From Cupriavidus sp. WKF15 (lineage in GTDB: Bacteria; Pseudomonadota; Gammaproteobacteria; Burkholderiales; Burkholderiaceae): 64,000 nt of DNA. The stretch is from assembly GCF_029278605.1 (NCBI RefSeq), contig NZ_CP119573.1, positions 1,736,001 through 1,800,000 on the forward strand, given 5' to 3'. How positions within the stretch are numbered: position 1 is the stretch's first letter; each line of letters starts with the position of its first letter. Below, in pieces: positions 8,244-16,939 of this stretch. A model generated the notes under the pieces. That model made no database searches. It saw only the letters and a program-made list of their open reading frames with translations, and was not told where the DNA came from. Position numbers and translations under genes: made by a program.

Positions 8244-9245
8244 GTGCGCATTCGAAATTTCACCCGTATGGTCCACTCCCGCCGCCGCGCCATCCTGGCA
8301 CTGGCCGCGGCACCGCTGCTGGTCAGCAGCGCGTTCGCGCAGGCGTGGCCGAGCAAGCCGATCAAGCTGGTCGTGCCGTTCCCGCCGGGCGGCCCCACGG
8401 ACACCGCGTCGCGCATCGTCGGCCTGAAGCTAGGCGAGGCCCTCAAGCAGCCCGTGATCGTGGAGAACCGCGCCGGTGCGTCGGGTTCGATCGCGGCCGC
8501 GCAGGTGGCCAAGAGCCCGGCCGACGGCTACACGCTCATGATGCTGGCCACGCCGACGCTGCTGGCCCCGCATCTGTACCGGAAGGCCGGTTACGACACG
8601 ATCAAGGACTTCACGCCGGTGGCCACGGTCTATGACCTGCCCATCGTGGTCGTGGTGAACCCCACGCTGCTGCCGAACGTGACGGACCTGCCGAAGCTGA
8701 TCGCGCAGGCCAAGGCCCAGCCCGGCAAGCTCAACTACACCAGCTCGGGAGCCGGCAGCTTCGGCCACCTGAGCATGGAACTGCTCAAGCAGATGGGCGG
8801 CTTCGAGATGCAGCACGTGCCGTACAAGGGCGGCGTGCCGGCCATCAGCGACACCATCGGCGGCCAGGTGCCCATCATGTATGCCGACCTCGTCGCCGCG
8901 CTGCCGCACATCCAGGCTGGCAAGCTGCGCGCCATCGCGGTCGGTTCGCCGCAGCGCGTGGCCATGCTGCCGGACGTCAAGACCATCGCCGAGCAAGGCT
9001 TCAAGGGCTATGACGCGGTGTCGTGGGGCGGCTTGCTGGCGCCGCCGGGAACGCCGAAGGATGTCGTGGATCGCGTCTCGACCGAAGTCGGCAAGATCCT
9101 GGCTGACAAGGATGTCCAGGACAAGCTGCTGAAGGCCGGCGCCATCGCCAACTATCAGGCGCCGGCGCAGATGGGCCAGCGTATCCGCCAGGATTACGCC
9201 AAGTGGGGCAAGGTGATCCGCGAGAAGGGGATCGCGGTCGAGTAA
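8244..9245 (+). CDS. Bug-type tripartite tricarboxylate transporter substrate-binding protein
   Basis: A periplasmic receptor of the Bug family. It has a signal peptide with a double-Arg n-region (HSRRR), a hydrophobic core and an AFAQA cleavage site, followed by the family hallmark WPSKPIKLVVPFPPGGPTD. The later segments TSSGAGSFGHLSMELLK and PYKGGVPAISD contact the carboxylate ligand in the family. The frame extends upstream, but GTG 8244 has a GGAA about eight bases ahead and gives a 333-residue protein. ATG 8268 is the alternative and lacks a ribosome binding site. No TctA/TctB membrane genes lie beside it, which is usual for the expanded Bug sets of Bordetella and Cupriavidus. Ligand unknown. 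Confidence 0.92.
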   Translation: MRIRNFTRMVHSRRRAILALAAAPLLVSSAFAQAWPSKPIKLVVPFPPGGPTDTASRIVGLKLGEALKQPVIVENRAGASGSIAAAQVAKSPADGYTLMMLATPTLLAPHLYRKAGYDTIKDFTPVATVYDLPIVVVVNPTLLPNVTDLPKLIAQAKAQPGKLNYTSSGAGSFGHLSMELLKQMGGFEMQHVPYKGGVPAISDTIGGQVPIMYADLVAALPHIQAGKLRAIAVGSPQRVAMLPDVKTIAEQGFKGYDAVSWGGLLAPPGTPKDVVDRVSTEVGKILADKDVQDKLLKAGAIANYQAPAQMGQRIRQDYAKWGKVIREKGIAVE

Positions 9246-9296
9246 GCGCGGTTGGGAGCGTTCTCCCACAACGCGACAGAGGTTGCCCGCATGTTT

Positions 9297-9328
9297 GCGC
9301 CCGTCTCCCGCTTGCGGGGGACGGGCGC
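9297..9328. terminator. Strong hairpin between Bug gene and tssE
   Basis: GCGCCCGTC and CCCGC pair with GCGGG and GACGGGCGC around a short TT loop. This GC-rich structure separates the convergent Bug gene and T6SS left arm, so it probably acts on both transcripts. Confidence 0.65.
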
Positions 9329-9344
9329 GCTATCGGTCGTGGAG

Positions 9345-9779
9345 TCATTCACGATCGCGGTCGGCCTTCAGCAGTTTGAGCCGCGTCTGTCCGTCAGGTG
9401 TGAAGTGCGTGCCGAACCGCACCAGCCCGGCCTGGTGCAGGTGGCAGCTCATGGTGAAGCTGAGCAGCATGCCCGGCTCGGTCTCCTCGATCGTGAGGTC
9501 GACCGCCTCGAGCCTCGGTTCATAGCGCAGCAGCGTGGTCTCGATTTCGCGCTTGAGCGTGTGCGCCGAGGCCGGCAGGTGCCGGTAGATGCGGGACAGA
9601 TCGCCGAGGCCATAGTCCGGCAAGTGGGCCAGGCCACCGCGGCGGCTGTTGAGGATGCGCTGGATGTTGTCCTGTATTGACAGGAAGGTCTGCGTGGCGG
9701 CGTCGAACTCGTCGATCGCGACCCCGTTCGCAAAGAATCCGGTCACCGCCTCGAAGAGGCCCGGCCCGCCCCTTGTCAC
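9345..9779 (-). CDS. tssE: T6SS baseplate component TssE (gp25-like)
   Basis: The product is 144 residues. It matches the gp25/TssE wedge family: an N-terminal LFEAVTGFF segment, the conserved NIQRILNSRRGGLAHLPDYG block (about residues 38-57) and the EPRL segment near residue 88. TssE joins TssF, TssG and TssK in the cytoplasmic baseplate on which the sheath assembles. The start is GTG 9779, overlapping the tssH stop as GTGA, so translation is coupled. It is the last gene of the left arm. Confidence 0.95.
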   Translation of the reverse strand: MTRGGPGLFEAVTGFFANGVAIDEFDAATQTFLSIQDNIQRILNSRRGGLAHLPDYGLGDLSRIYRHLPASAHTLKREIETTLLRYEPRLEAVDLTIEETEPGMLLSFTMSCHLHQAGLVRFGTHFTPDGQTRLKLLKADRDRE

Positions 9780-12481
9780 GCACTCGCCTCCGTGGTGACG
9801 GATGCTTCCTCGAAGATCAAGCCGATGCCGTCTTCCTCGGAGAACGACAGATGGATCGGCGCCGGCGCCTGCCTGTCGGCCATACGCACCAGCAGCTCGC
9901 GCGACAGTACCGGCAGGATCTGCTGGTCGAGCAGGCTGTCAATGTTGCGCGCGCCCGAATCGGGCAGCAGACAGGCCCGCACCAGTTCGGCCACCAGGGA
10001 ATCATCACACCGTAACGGCACGCCATAGCGACGCGCGATCCGGTCGGCCACCTTGCCAAGCTTCATCCGCACGATCGTGGCCATGGCCTCGGCCGACAGC
10101 GGACGATACACGACGGTCTGGAAACGCGCGAGCAGCGCCGGCTGGAAGTGGTCGATCAGCAGCGGACGGATCGCTTCCATCAGGGTGCCGGCCGGGAGTT
10201 CGGCAGCGGCCTCCGCCGCGGCATCGGTCGCCGCCAGAAGCTGTTCGCTGCCCAGGTTCGAGGTCATCAGGATGACGGTATTGCGGAAGTCGATCACCCG
10301 GCCTTCGCCGTCGCGCATGAAGCCGCGGTCGAAGACCTGGTAGAACAGGTTCAGTACTTCGCGGTGGGCCTTCTCGACTTCATCCAGGAGAACGATGCTG
10401 TAAGGGCGCTGACGGACCGCCTCGGTCAGCACGCCGCCTTCTCCGTATCCGACGTACCCCGGCGGCGAACCCTTCAACTGCGAGACCGTGTGCGCTTCCT
10501 GGTATTCCGACAGGTTGATGGTGATCAGCGAGCGCTCGCCGCCAAACATCAGATCCGCCAGTGCACGGGCTGTTTCCGTCTTGCCGACGCCGGAAGGCCC
10601 GACCAGCAGGAACACGCCCAGCGGCGCATCCCCGAATTTGAGTCCCGCCTTGGCCGCCCGCAGGCTCTTGCCAAGCGCGGCCAGCGCCTCGTCCTGGCCG
10701 ACCACTACCCGGCCCAGACGCGCTTCCAGCTCCAACAGGTTGGCCAGCTCGCTGGACAGCAGACTATCGACCGGTACCCCAGTCCAATCGGCAATCACCT
10801 GGGCAATGGCCGTCTCGTCGACCTCCGCGTGCAGCAGCGCGGGGTGGCCCTGCCTGGCTAGCGCCTGGTGCGCGGCCTGGATCGACGGCACCAGATCCCG
10901 GCGGACCGACTCATCGGTGGCCGCGTGCCATTGAGCGCGCAATGCGATCAGGTTCCCGGCGGCGCGTTTCTGTTCGGTGAAGGCGTGCGAGAACGCGTTC
11001 AACTCGCTGGCCAGCGCGGCCAGCCGGGCATCGATGGCCGCCAGCCTAGCGCCGGCCTCGGCACCGGTGGCGTCGCGGTCCTGCAGCAGGGCAGTGCGCT
11101 CGACCTCGAGGGCCGCGCGCTCGGCTTCGCAGGCGGAAATGGCGACCGGTGTGGCCTCCAGGCTCATGCGCACGCGCGCGGCGGCGGTGTCGAGCAGGTC
11201 GACGGCCTTGTCCGGCAACTGGCGCCCGGTGAGGTAGCGGTGCGACAGCCGGACGGCTGCGGCGACGGCCGCATCGGTGATGTGTACGCCGTGGTGTCGG
11301 GCATACCGCTCCTTCAGGCCGCGCAGCATCAGGCAGGCGTTCTCCTCATCGGGCTCGTCGACCTTGACCATCTGGAAACGACGTTCGAGCGCGGCGTCGC
11401 GCTCGAAATACTGCTTGTATTCGGACCAGGTGGTGGCCGCAATGGTGCGCAGTTCACCCCGCGCGAGCGCGGGCTTGAGCAGGTTCGCGGCATCGGCGCC
11501 ACCGGCGGTATTGCCCGCGCCGATTAGGGTGTGGGCCTCATCGATGAAGAGCAAGGTCGGGGTCGGGGATTGCTGCACGGCCTCGATCACATTCTTGAGG
11601 CGCTGCTCGAATTCGCCCTTGACGCCTGCACCGGCCTGCAACAGCCCCAGGTCCAGCGTCAGCACGCTGACGTCCCGGATGACGGCGGGCACATCCCCTT
11701 CGGCGATCTTGAGCGCCAGCCCTTCCACGAGCGCGGTCTTGCCCACCCCCGGCTCGCCAACCAGGATCGGGTTGTTCTTGCGCCGCCGTGCCAGGATATC
11801 GACCATCTGGCGAATTTCGACATCGCGGCCAAACACAGGGTCGATCTTGCCGTCGCGCGCCTTCTGCGTGATATCGGTGGTGAAGCGGGCCAGCGCGGAG
11901 GTGTCGGCCTGACCCGGCATCGGCCTCGGCGGGGCTGGCTCCGGCATTGGCGAATCGGGAGCTTTTCCATCGGCACCATGGGCAACGGGCGTAACCGCCT
12001 CGACGGAGATCTTGTTCAGTTCGTGCGTCAGGCGCTCGATCTGCGCGGCCGACACGGACAGGAGCGGCCACGCATCGGGTGCGCGCAGCAAGTACGGCGA
12101 CTCGGCCAGCGCGGCGAGCAAGTGCGCGGAACGGATGGATTTCGACTCGCCGGGTGCCGTCGCTTCGAGCGATGCGCGCATCCAGGCGATCTCGAGCCAC
12201 TGGCCGACGCGCTGCGAGAGGCCGGGCTTGCCGCGCAGATCGTGTGGCAGCCGGTCGATGGCGGCCAGCAGCGCGTTCCAGATGCCGTCGACATCCAGTT
12301 CATAGCGCCGCAGGATCGCCAGCAGGTCGCCATCGCCCAGCTCCAGCAGCTTGATCAGCCAGTGCTCGACCTCGATATCCCGGTGGGCACGGGCTTCGCA
12401 AAGGCTGGCGGCATCGGTGAGGGCGCGGGCGCAGTGGTCATTCAGGCGACGCAGGAACGGGGATAGATCGCGGGCAGTCAT
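9776..12481 (-). CDS. tssH: T6SS sheath-recycling AAA+ ATPase TssH (ClpV)
   Basis: The product is 901 residues from ATG 12481. The longer open frame upstream has no matching ClpV residues. An N-terminal Clp-N domain (about 1-150) is followed by AAA1 with Walker A GEPGVGKT at 242-249, and AAA2 with Walker A GPSGVGKT near 627-634. Walker B segments (LLFIDEAH and VLLDEVEK) are intact, as is the middle coiled coil. ClpV disassembles contracted TssB/TssC sheaths in the cytoplasm. Length is normal for the family. The gene lies 101 bases after hcp and overlaps tssE by four bases. Confidence 0.97.
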   Translation of the reverse strand: MTARDLSPFLRRLNDHCARALTDAASLCEARAHRDIEVEHWLIKLLELGDGDLLAILRRYELDVDGIWNALLAAIDRLPHDLRGKPGLSQRVGQWLEIAWMRASLEATAPGESKSIRSAHLLAALAESPYLLRAPDAWPLLSVSAAQIERLTHELNKISVEAVTPVAHGADGKAPDSPMPEPAPPRPMPGQADTSALARFTTDITQKARDGKIDPVFGRDVEIRQMVDILARRRKNNPILVGEPGVGKTALVEGLALKIAEGDVPAVIRDVSVLTLDLGLLQAGAGVKGEFEQRLKNVIEAVQQSPTPTLLFIDEAHTLIGAGNTAGGADAANLLKPALARGELRTIAATTWSEYKQYFERDAALERRFQMVKVDEPDEENACLMLRGLKERYARHHGVHITDAAVAAAVRLSHRYLTGRQLPDKAVDLLDTAAARVRMSLEATPVAISACEAERAALEVERTALLQDRDATGAEAGARLAAIDARLAALASELNAFSHAFTEQKRAAGNLIALRAQWHAATDESVRRDLVPSIQAAHQALARQGHPALLHAEVDETAIAQVIADWTGVPVDSLLSSELANLLELEARLGRVVVGQDEALAALGKSLRAAKAGLKFGDAPLGVFLLVGPSGVGKTETARALADLMFGGERSLITINLSEYQEAHTVSQLKGSPPGYVGYGEGGVLTEAVRQRPYSIVLLDEVEKAHREVLNLFYQVFDRGFMRDGEGRVIDFRNTVILMTSNLGSEQLLAATDAAAEAAAELPAGTLMEAIRPLLIDHFQPALLARFQTVVYRPLSAEAMATIVRMKLGKVADRIARRYGVPLRCDDSLVAELVRACLLPDSGARNIDSLLDQQILPVLSRELLVRMADRQAPAPIHLSFSEEDGIGLIFEEASVTTEASA

Positions 12482-12582
12482 GGGCGAAGCGGGGAACGCG
12501 GGGAGAGGACTGGGGGCGCGCGGACCACGACATGTCGTCCGCGCGAGATGACCAGCCGGTAGCAGGCACCGGCAGCAGCGTC

Positions 12583-13068
12583 TTACGAGCGCTCGTTCCA
12601 GCTGTCGGCGTGGATGATGTTGCCGTCCTTGTATGACCAGGTGATTTTTTCGTAGCGCAGCTCGATGTCTTCGAGGTGGTTGTGCTTCTCGTAGGCCGGG
12701 TTCTTGATGTCCAGCATCTTGGGCGTGACGCCGACCACCTTCACGTTTTCCAGCTTGGTGTTGAAGTACTCCTTTTCCTTGCCCGCATCGTCGATCTTGT
12801 ACCACTTGATCTCGATCGACTTAAGGGTCTGGCCGCTGGTGACCGCCTTGTACAGGTAGGGGGTCGAGGCGTCGGTTTCCTTGGTGAACACGATCGGCTT
12901 GTGTACGCGGGTGCCGGTCAGCTTGCCGGTGTTGGAATCGGTCGGGATGTTGACAGCGTGGTCGAACGCGACCACTTCGACGCTGCCTTCGCGGCCGGAC
13001 ACGGTGACCGAACCCTTGACATCGGCGCCGCCATCGTCCTTGATCCACATGTATGCGGGAATTGCCAT
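12583..13068 (-). CDS. hcp: T6SS inner tube protein Hcp (TssD)
   Basis: The product is 161 residues, the normal Hcp length. It begins MAIPAYMWIKDDGGADVKGS, a typical Hcp1-type N-terminus. VEVVAFDHAVNIPTD and the C-terminal LEDIELRYEKITWSY segment match the beta-barrel fold of hexameric tube rings. It is the expelled tube of the machine and a common effector carrier. No extra C-terminal effector domain is present. It follows the split OmpA-domain gene by six bases and precedes clpV. Confidence 0.97.
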   Translation of the reverse strand: MAIPAYMWIKDDGGADVKGSVTVSGREGSVEVVAFDHAVNIPTDSNTGKLTGTRVHKPIVFTKETDASTPYLYKAVTSGQTLKSIEIKWYKIDDAGKEKEYFNTKLENVKVVGVTPKMLDIKNPAYEKHNHLEDIELRYEKITWSYKDGNIIHADSWNERS

Positions 13069-13074
13069 TGCTTT

Positions 13075-14815
13075 CTACTCCTTTTGCTGGAATGAACAGG
13101 CCGACTGGCCAGAGGTTGTCCGATTGTCGCGATGACCATCGCGGCAATCGGGGATAAGCGTGATCTCGACCCGGCGGTTCGCAGAGCGCCCCGCTTCGGT
13201 GTCGTTGGCGGCCGTGGGACGGGTGTCGCCATAGCCTTGAATTGCAAAGTGGGTGAGCGGCAGGTCGGCTGCATCCGCCAGCCAGTCGCGCACCGAGGCG
13301 GCACGTGCCTCGGACAATTTGAGGTTGCTGTGCGGGTTGCCGATGGTGTCAGTGTGTCCGGCCACCAGCACGCGCTTGTCCGGGTGAGCCTTGATCATCT
13401 CAAGCGCGCCGATCAGTACCCGGTTCGATCCGGGGTTCAGCACGGCGCTGCCGCTCCTGAAGAGCGACAGGCTGTCGAGCTCGATGGTCGCAGGCGGCGG
13501 CGCAGGCGGCTGATATGCGGCGATCAGGGCATTGAGCGGCGACAGCAACGGGGCGCCGCGATAAAAGCCCAGGCCCAGACGCGGTGGTACACCGGCGCGG
13601 CCATACTGCTCGAGCTCGTCACGATCGCGCTTGATGGCCTGCAGCGCATCGACACGCGCGGCGTCGTGCTCGACGCCGATCGCGCGATAGCGGGCCATAT
13701 CGGCCATGACGCGTGCGACCAGTGCCCGGTTCTGCCAGGCCGAGGCCGTGCAGGCGGCGCAGAAGGCCAACGACAGCCAGGCAAAGGCGTGCGCCAGGGC
13801 GCGCGGAAATGTCCGCCGCACCGGCTGCAGAGCGATGCCCCGGATCAGGGGCGCTGGCAGCGGGTAAGCGGCACGGCTGCCGTCCCTGGGGAGCCGGCCA
13901 AGCGCTGTCGTTTGTTCGCTGAAGCGGGCAAGCAGCGAGTCCGCAGCGGGGACGCCGGCGACGCAGGTCACGCCGAAGGCCGTGACGTGCACCGGGCGCC
14001 CGTATCGAATCCCATTGCGGAAGCTATTGCGCTGGCTGTCGACAAGAGCTGGCAGCAGCGCGCCAGCGGCCCATCGTGCCAGGGCATCAAGTCGCGCGGC
14101 GCGGTGCATTCGGGCCTCGCGGTCGGCAGGCCCGGCGGCCTGCGCATACAGCAGAGCGTGCGCGGCGACGAAGTCCGGCAGGGCATCCGCCGGCACCGCC
14201 TCAGTGCCCGACATTCCGAACCAGGGACAGTCGTCAGGCGTGCAGTTGGCCTCCTCGGCATACACGGCGAGGCAGACCGGCAACGCATAGCCGAGCGCAC
14301 GGCTGGCCTCGTCGACGGCCGAGCGCCAGCGCCTGATGCCGGCGTTCAGCGCAACCCCCATCGTTCGCCTGGTCGGCGCCAATCAGGCAGGCGACGGCAT
14401 CCGGGCCCTGCCCCTCGCGCCATCGCTTGAGGGCATCCGCCACGTGTGCCAGCCGGGTCGGGTCGTCAACACGCACCCAGATCGCGGTGTCGGTGATGCG
14501 AACCAGAGCCTCGCCGAAGGCCAGCGCCGGGGCGCCGGCCGCAACTCCCACGGCCAAAACCAGTGGCGTATTGCGCCGGGTGTCTCCCGGCAGCGCGTCC
14601 AGTGAAGCCCTGACAGAATGCAGGACCGGGTCCGCGGCGCGGCGCCGTGCACGCCGCCGCAGAGTGGCCGCAAGGATCGCCAACAACGCCATGACGATTG
14701 TGAAGGCGGCGAGCAGCAGATTCCATTTCGACGCCCACGGCGAACTGAATGCCAGCCAGGCGAGCGCCAGTGCCGCGAGCCAGGCAAACAGCATACGGTA
14801 GGGGTAGCCGGTCAC
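13075..14815 (-). pseudogene. T6SS-associated OmpA-domain membrane protein, interrupted by a one-base frameshift
   Basis: Two overlapping frames together read as one protein of about 579 residues. The first half starts at GTG 14815 (GAGAGG six bases upstream), has two hydrophobic segments near its N-terminus and runs in frame to about 14360. The second half continues in the next frame with VALNAGIRRWRSAVDE. It has a further membrane segment and a C-terminal OmpA domain (VAGHTDTIG, NLKLSEARA, ANRRVEI) for peptidoglycan binding. The switch falls in a GGGGG tract at about 14356-14360. Removing one G joins the frames, and the total length of 1,741 bases is 3n+1. It may be a real mutation, a sequencing error or a recoding site. 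The second half could restart at ATG 14361. The family complements TssL, which here lacks its own OmpA domain. Confidence 0.75.
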
Positions 14816-14825
14816 GAATGCCCTC

Positions 14826-15476
14826 TCAGCCTGCAAGGCGGGCGATCGCCGCGGCCAGCCACCGGTCCAGAGCAACATAGACAAGGCCCGAGCCAACGCA
14901 TGCGATGGCCACCCAGGCAAGCGGCGACAGGTGGCGCCACCGGGACGTCTTGCCGACGGTCACCAGCACCGGGCCGGATGCCTCCTGCACGCCGGCGTAA
15001 CCAAGGCGCTCATCGATGGCGCGCATGAGCGCGGCGCGGGCACTGGCTCCCTTCAGCGCAAACCGGCCTTGAAAACCCAGCCCGAGGACGGCGTGGAACA
15101 CGGCGAGCAATGGCAGCACCGGCTGCGGCTCGGCCAGGCGCCGCTCGATGCGGGTGATCAGCGCTTCACCGGCGTCATGGCTCTGGAACTGCGCCACTTG
15201 CAGGGGCTCGCGCTCCCAGGCGTCGCGGTCGGTGCCTTGCAGCCAACGCAGCGCGACCTCGTCCAGCAAGGCGCATTGGGCATAGGCGGCATCCTCGACG
15301 ACATCGGCTGGCTGGCCCTTCGCCGAGAATTCCTCGCGCAGACGGGACACTTGTTCCAGACACCTCGTACGGAACGTCTCGAAGCCAGGTGCTGGCCTGG
15401 CAGCGTCGGCGAGCGCCGTCACAGTCAGCGCAGTGTCGCGCAGGGCGCGCGGGAGCATCATGGCGGAAGATCTCAT
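14826..15476 (-). CDS. tssL: T6SS membrane complex protein TssL (DotU/IcmH)
   Basis: The product is 216 residues from ATG 15476. The DotU-type cytoplasmic helical domain includes FRTRCLEQVSRLREEF, YAQCALLDEVAL and GLGFQGRFAL. A single transmembrane segment lies near the C-terminus (about 183-205, SPLAWVAIACVGSGLVYVAL). It ends right after this segment, so no periplasmic peptidoglycan-binding domain is attached; that role falls to the next gene. The start overlaps the tssK stop as ATGA. TssL forms the inner-membrane complex with TssM and TssJ. Confidence 0.95.
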   Translation of the reverse strand: MRSSAMMLPRALRDTALTVTALADAARPAPGFETFRTRCLEQVSRLREEFSAKGQPADVVEDAAYAQCALLDEVALRWLQGTDRDAWEREPLQVAQFQSHDAGEALITRIERRLAEPQPVLPLLAVFHAVLGLGFQGRFALKGASARAALMRAIDERLGYAGVQEASGPVLVTVGKTSRWRHLSPLAWVAIACVGSGLVYVALDRWLAAAIARLAG

Positions 15477-16819
15477 GCCGGCAATACCGCGAAGAGTTCG
15501 AGCGACACGTCCGGCAGCGAGGCCGGCACGTAGAACTGGCAGGCCCGCGCGTCCAGCATGCGCTGGAAGGCCGGGTGGGCGCTGTCGAGTGCAAAGTACT
15601 GGTTCTCGATGCGCACGGGGATCGCAGCCGGCAGGCGCGACATCGCGCGCAGCGGGATACCCGGCAGGGCGGAGTTGACAATCTGTGCCACCTCGTCCGG
15701 CGCCCCAGCCTTGCACAGCCGAGGCAGTTGTTCGAGCAGCGCGTGGGCGGGCAGCCCGGCTTGCACGGACAGGTAGTACTCGGCACCTTCGACCAGGCGC
15801 TCGTCAAGGATCTTGCCGACCCAGACCGTGGGCCGGGTGCGCTCCAGAGCCACTGGCACCACGCGTGACGGGATCACCGTGTCAAGCAGCGCGCGGATCA
15901 GCGATTCCAGTTCCGAGAAAACCGGCTCGGGGGCGAGGTGATCATAGGCCGGGATGGCCTGCAGCGTCTCGGTGGTGGAGAAGGTCAGCAGCGCCCCGGC
16001 CAGGCGCGCCAGGACGCCGTAAAGCCGTTCGGGATGCTGCTGTGGCGCGGTGCACAGGCGCGCCAGCTCCGGCCAGCTGCTGTTCACGCTGTGCAACAGC
16101 CAGAAGAGGGCCACATCGGCGACCGCGTAGTCGGCGATCTGGTCGGAGCGCTCGCGCCGGCGCACGGCCAGGCTCGCGCTTTTGGCGATCAGGATTTCTG
16201 ACAGCCGGCTCATCCGCTCTGTAAGCCGGTCGCTGGCCGACAGGAAGAGGCAGGGCGGTACAAAAGCCGGATCGACTTCGAAGCGCCCCTGCGGGGTGCG
16301 CACCAGCCGCGCAATCGGGCAGGTCACATAATCGCCGTGTTCCTCGAAGTCGAAGAGAAGCGCGAGCGCATGCCGCTCGACGCTGATTTCTTCCTTGCCT
16401 TCCCCGTGCAAGTCGGCGACTTCCAGGTATTCGCGCACGAAACGCCGCGGCCGGGCGGGCCGTTCCCGCGCCTCCACGCAGTTGCCGCCTTGTGCGTCAA
16501 CAAGTGCCAGGCCGACCAGCACCACCACGGCGTCGACGGTAGCCGGGACATCTCCCAGGTCGCGCGCCGGGGGCGTCAGGTCGGCAGTTTCCGTATCGAT
16601 GACGGTGCCGTCCGGCAGCCGCAGGACGAGAGAATTTGCCGACAGCCGATGGATGGGCAAAGCCTCTCGGTCGAACGCGATGCGGACAATGCCCCACGGG
16701 TCGGGACTCGCCATGCGTGCGACCTGCTCGTCGGCATACCGGTCCCACAGCGCCTGTTGCTGGAAATGCTGCGGGGTCATGAAAATGCCCTGTGCCCACA
16801 GCGGTCTTGTTATCTTCAT
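15473..16819 (-). CDS. tssK: T6SS baseplate adaptor TssK
   Basis: The product is 448 residues from ATG 16819 (MKITRPLWAQGIFMTPQHFQ). This N-terminus, with the WAQGIFMTPQHFQQQ block, is diagnostic of TssK, the trimeric connector between baseplate and TssL/TssM membrane complex. The length matches the family. A start 13 codons upstream is possible but adds unconserved residues. It follows tssC after about 120 bases that hold no other gene, and overlaps tssL by four bases. Confidence 0.96.
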   Translation of the reverse strand: MKITRPLWAQGIFMTPQHFQQQALWDRYADEQVARMASPDPWGIVRIAFDREALPIHRLSANSLVLRLPDGTVIDTETADLTPPARDLGDVPATVDAVVVLVGLALVDAQGGNCVEARERPARPRRFVREYLEVADLHGEGKEEISVERHALALLFDFEEHGDYVTCPIARLVRTPQGRFEVDPAFVPPCLFLSASDRLTERMSRLSEILIAKSASLAVRRRERSDQIADYAVADVALFWLLHSVNSSWPELARLCTAPQQHPERLYGVLARLAGALLTFSTTETLQAIPAYDHLAPEPVFSELESLIRALLDTVIPSRVVPVALERTRPTVWVGKILDERLVEGAEYYLSVQAGLPAHALLEQLPRLCKAGAPDEVAQIVNSALPGIPLRAMSRLPAAIPVRIENQYFALDSAHPAFQRMLDARACQFYVPASLPDVSLELFAVLPA

Positions 16820-16939
16820 CGTGCTCGGCTGGTACGCGGAAAGGAACCCTTTCCGCATGGGAGGTGCCGCACGGTGGCTGTAGAGCCAGCGTGCGTCGGA
16901 ACGTCGTCATATCAGCGTTTCAGGAACGGCCGCGGCCGT

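Noticed and set aside
4625..8512. Very long open frame (about 1295 codons) on the minus strand
   Set aside because: It is antisense to the intact hydratase/dehydrogenase and CoA-transferase genes and reads as Arg/His/Ala-rich low-complexity sequence, typical of GC-rich shadows.
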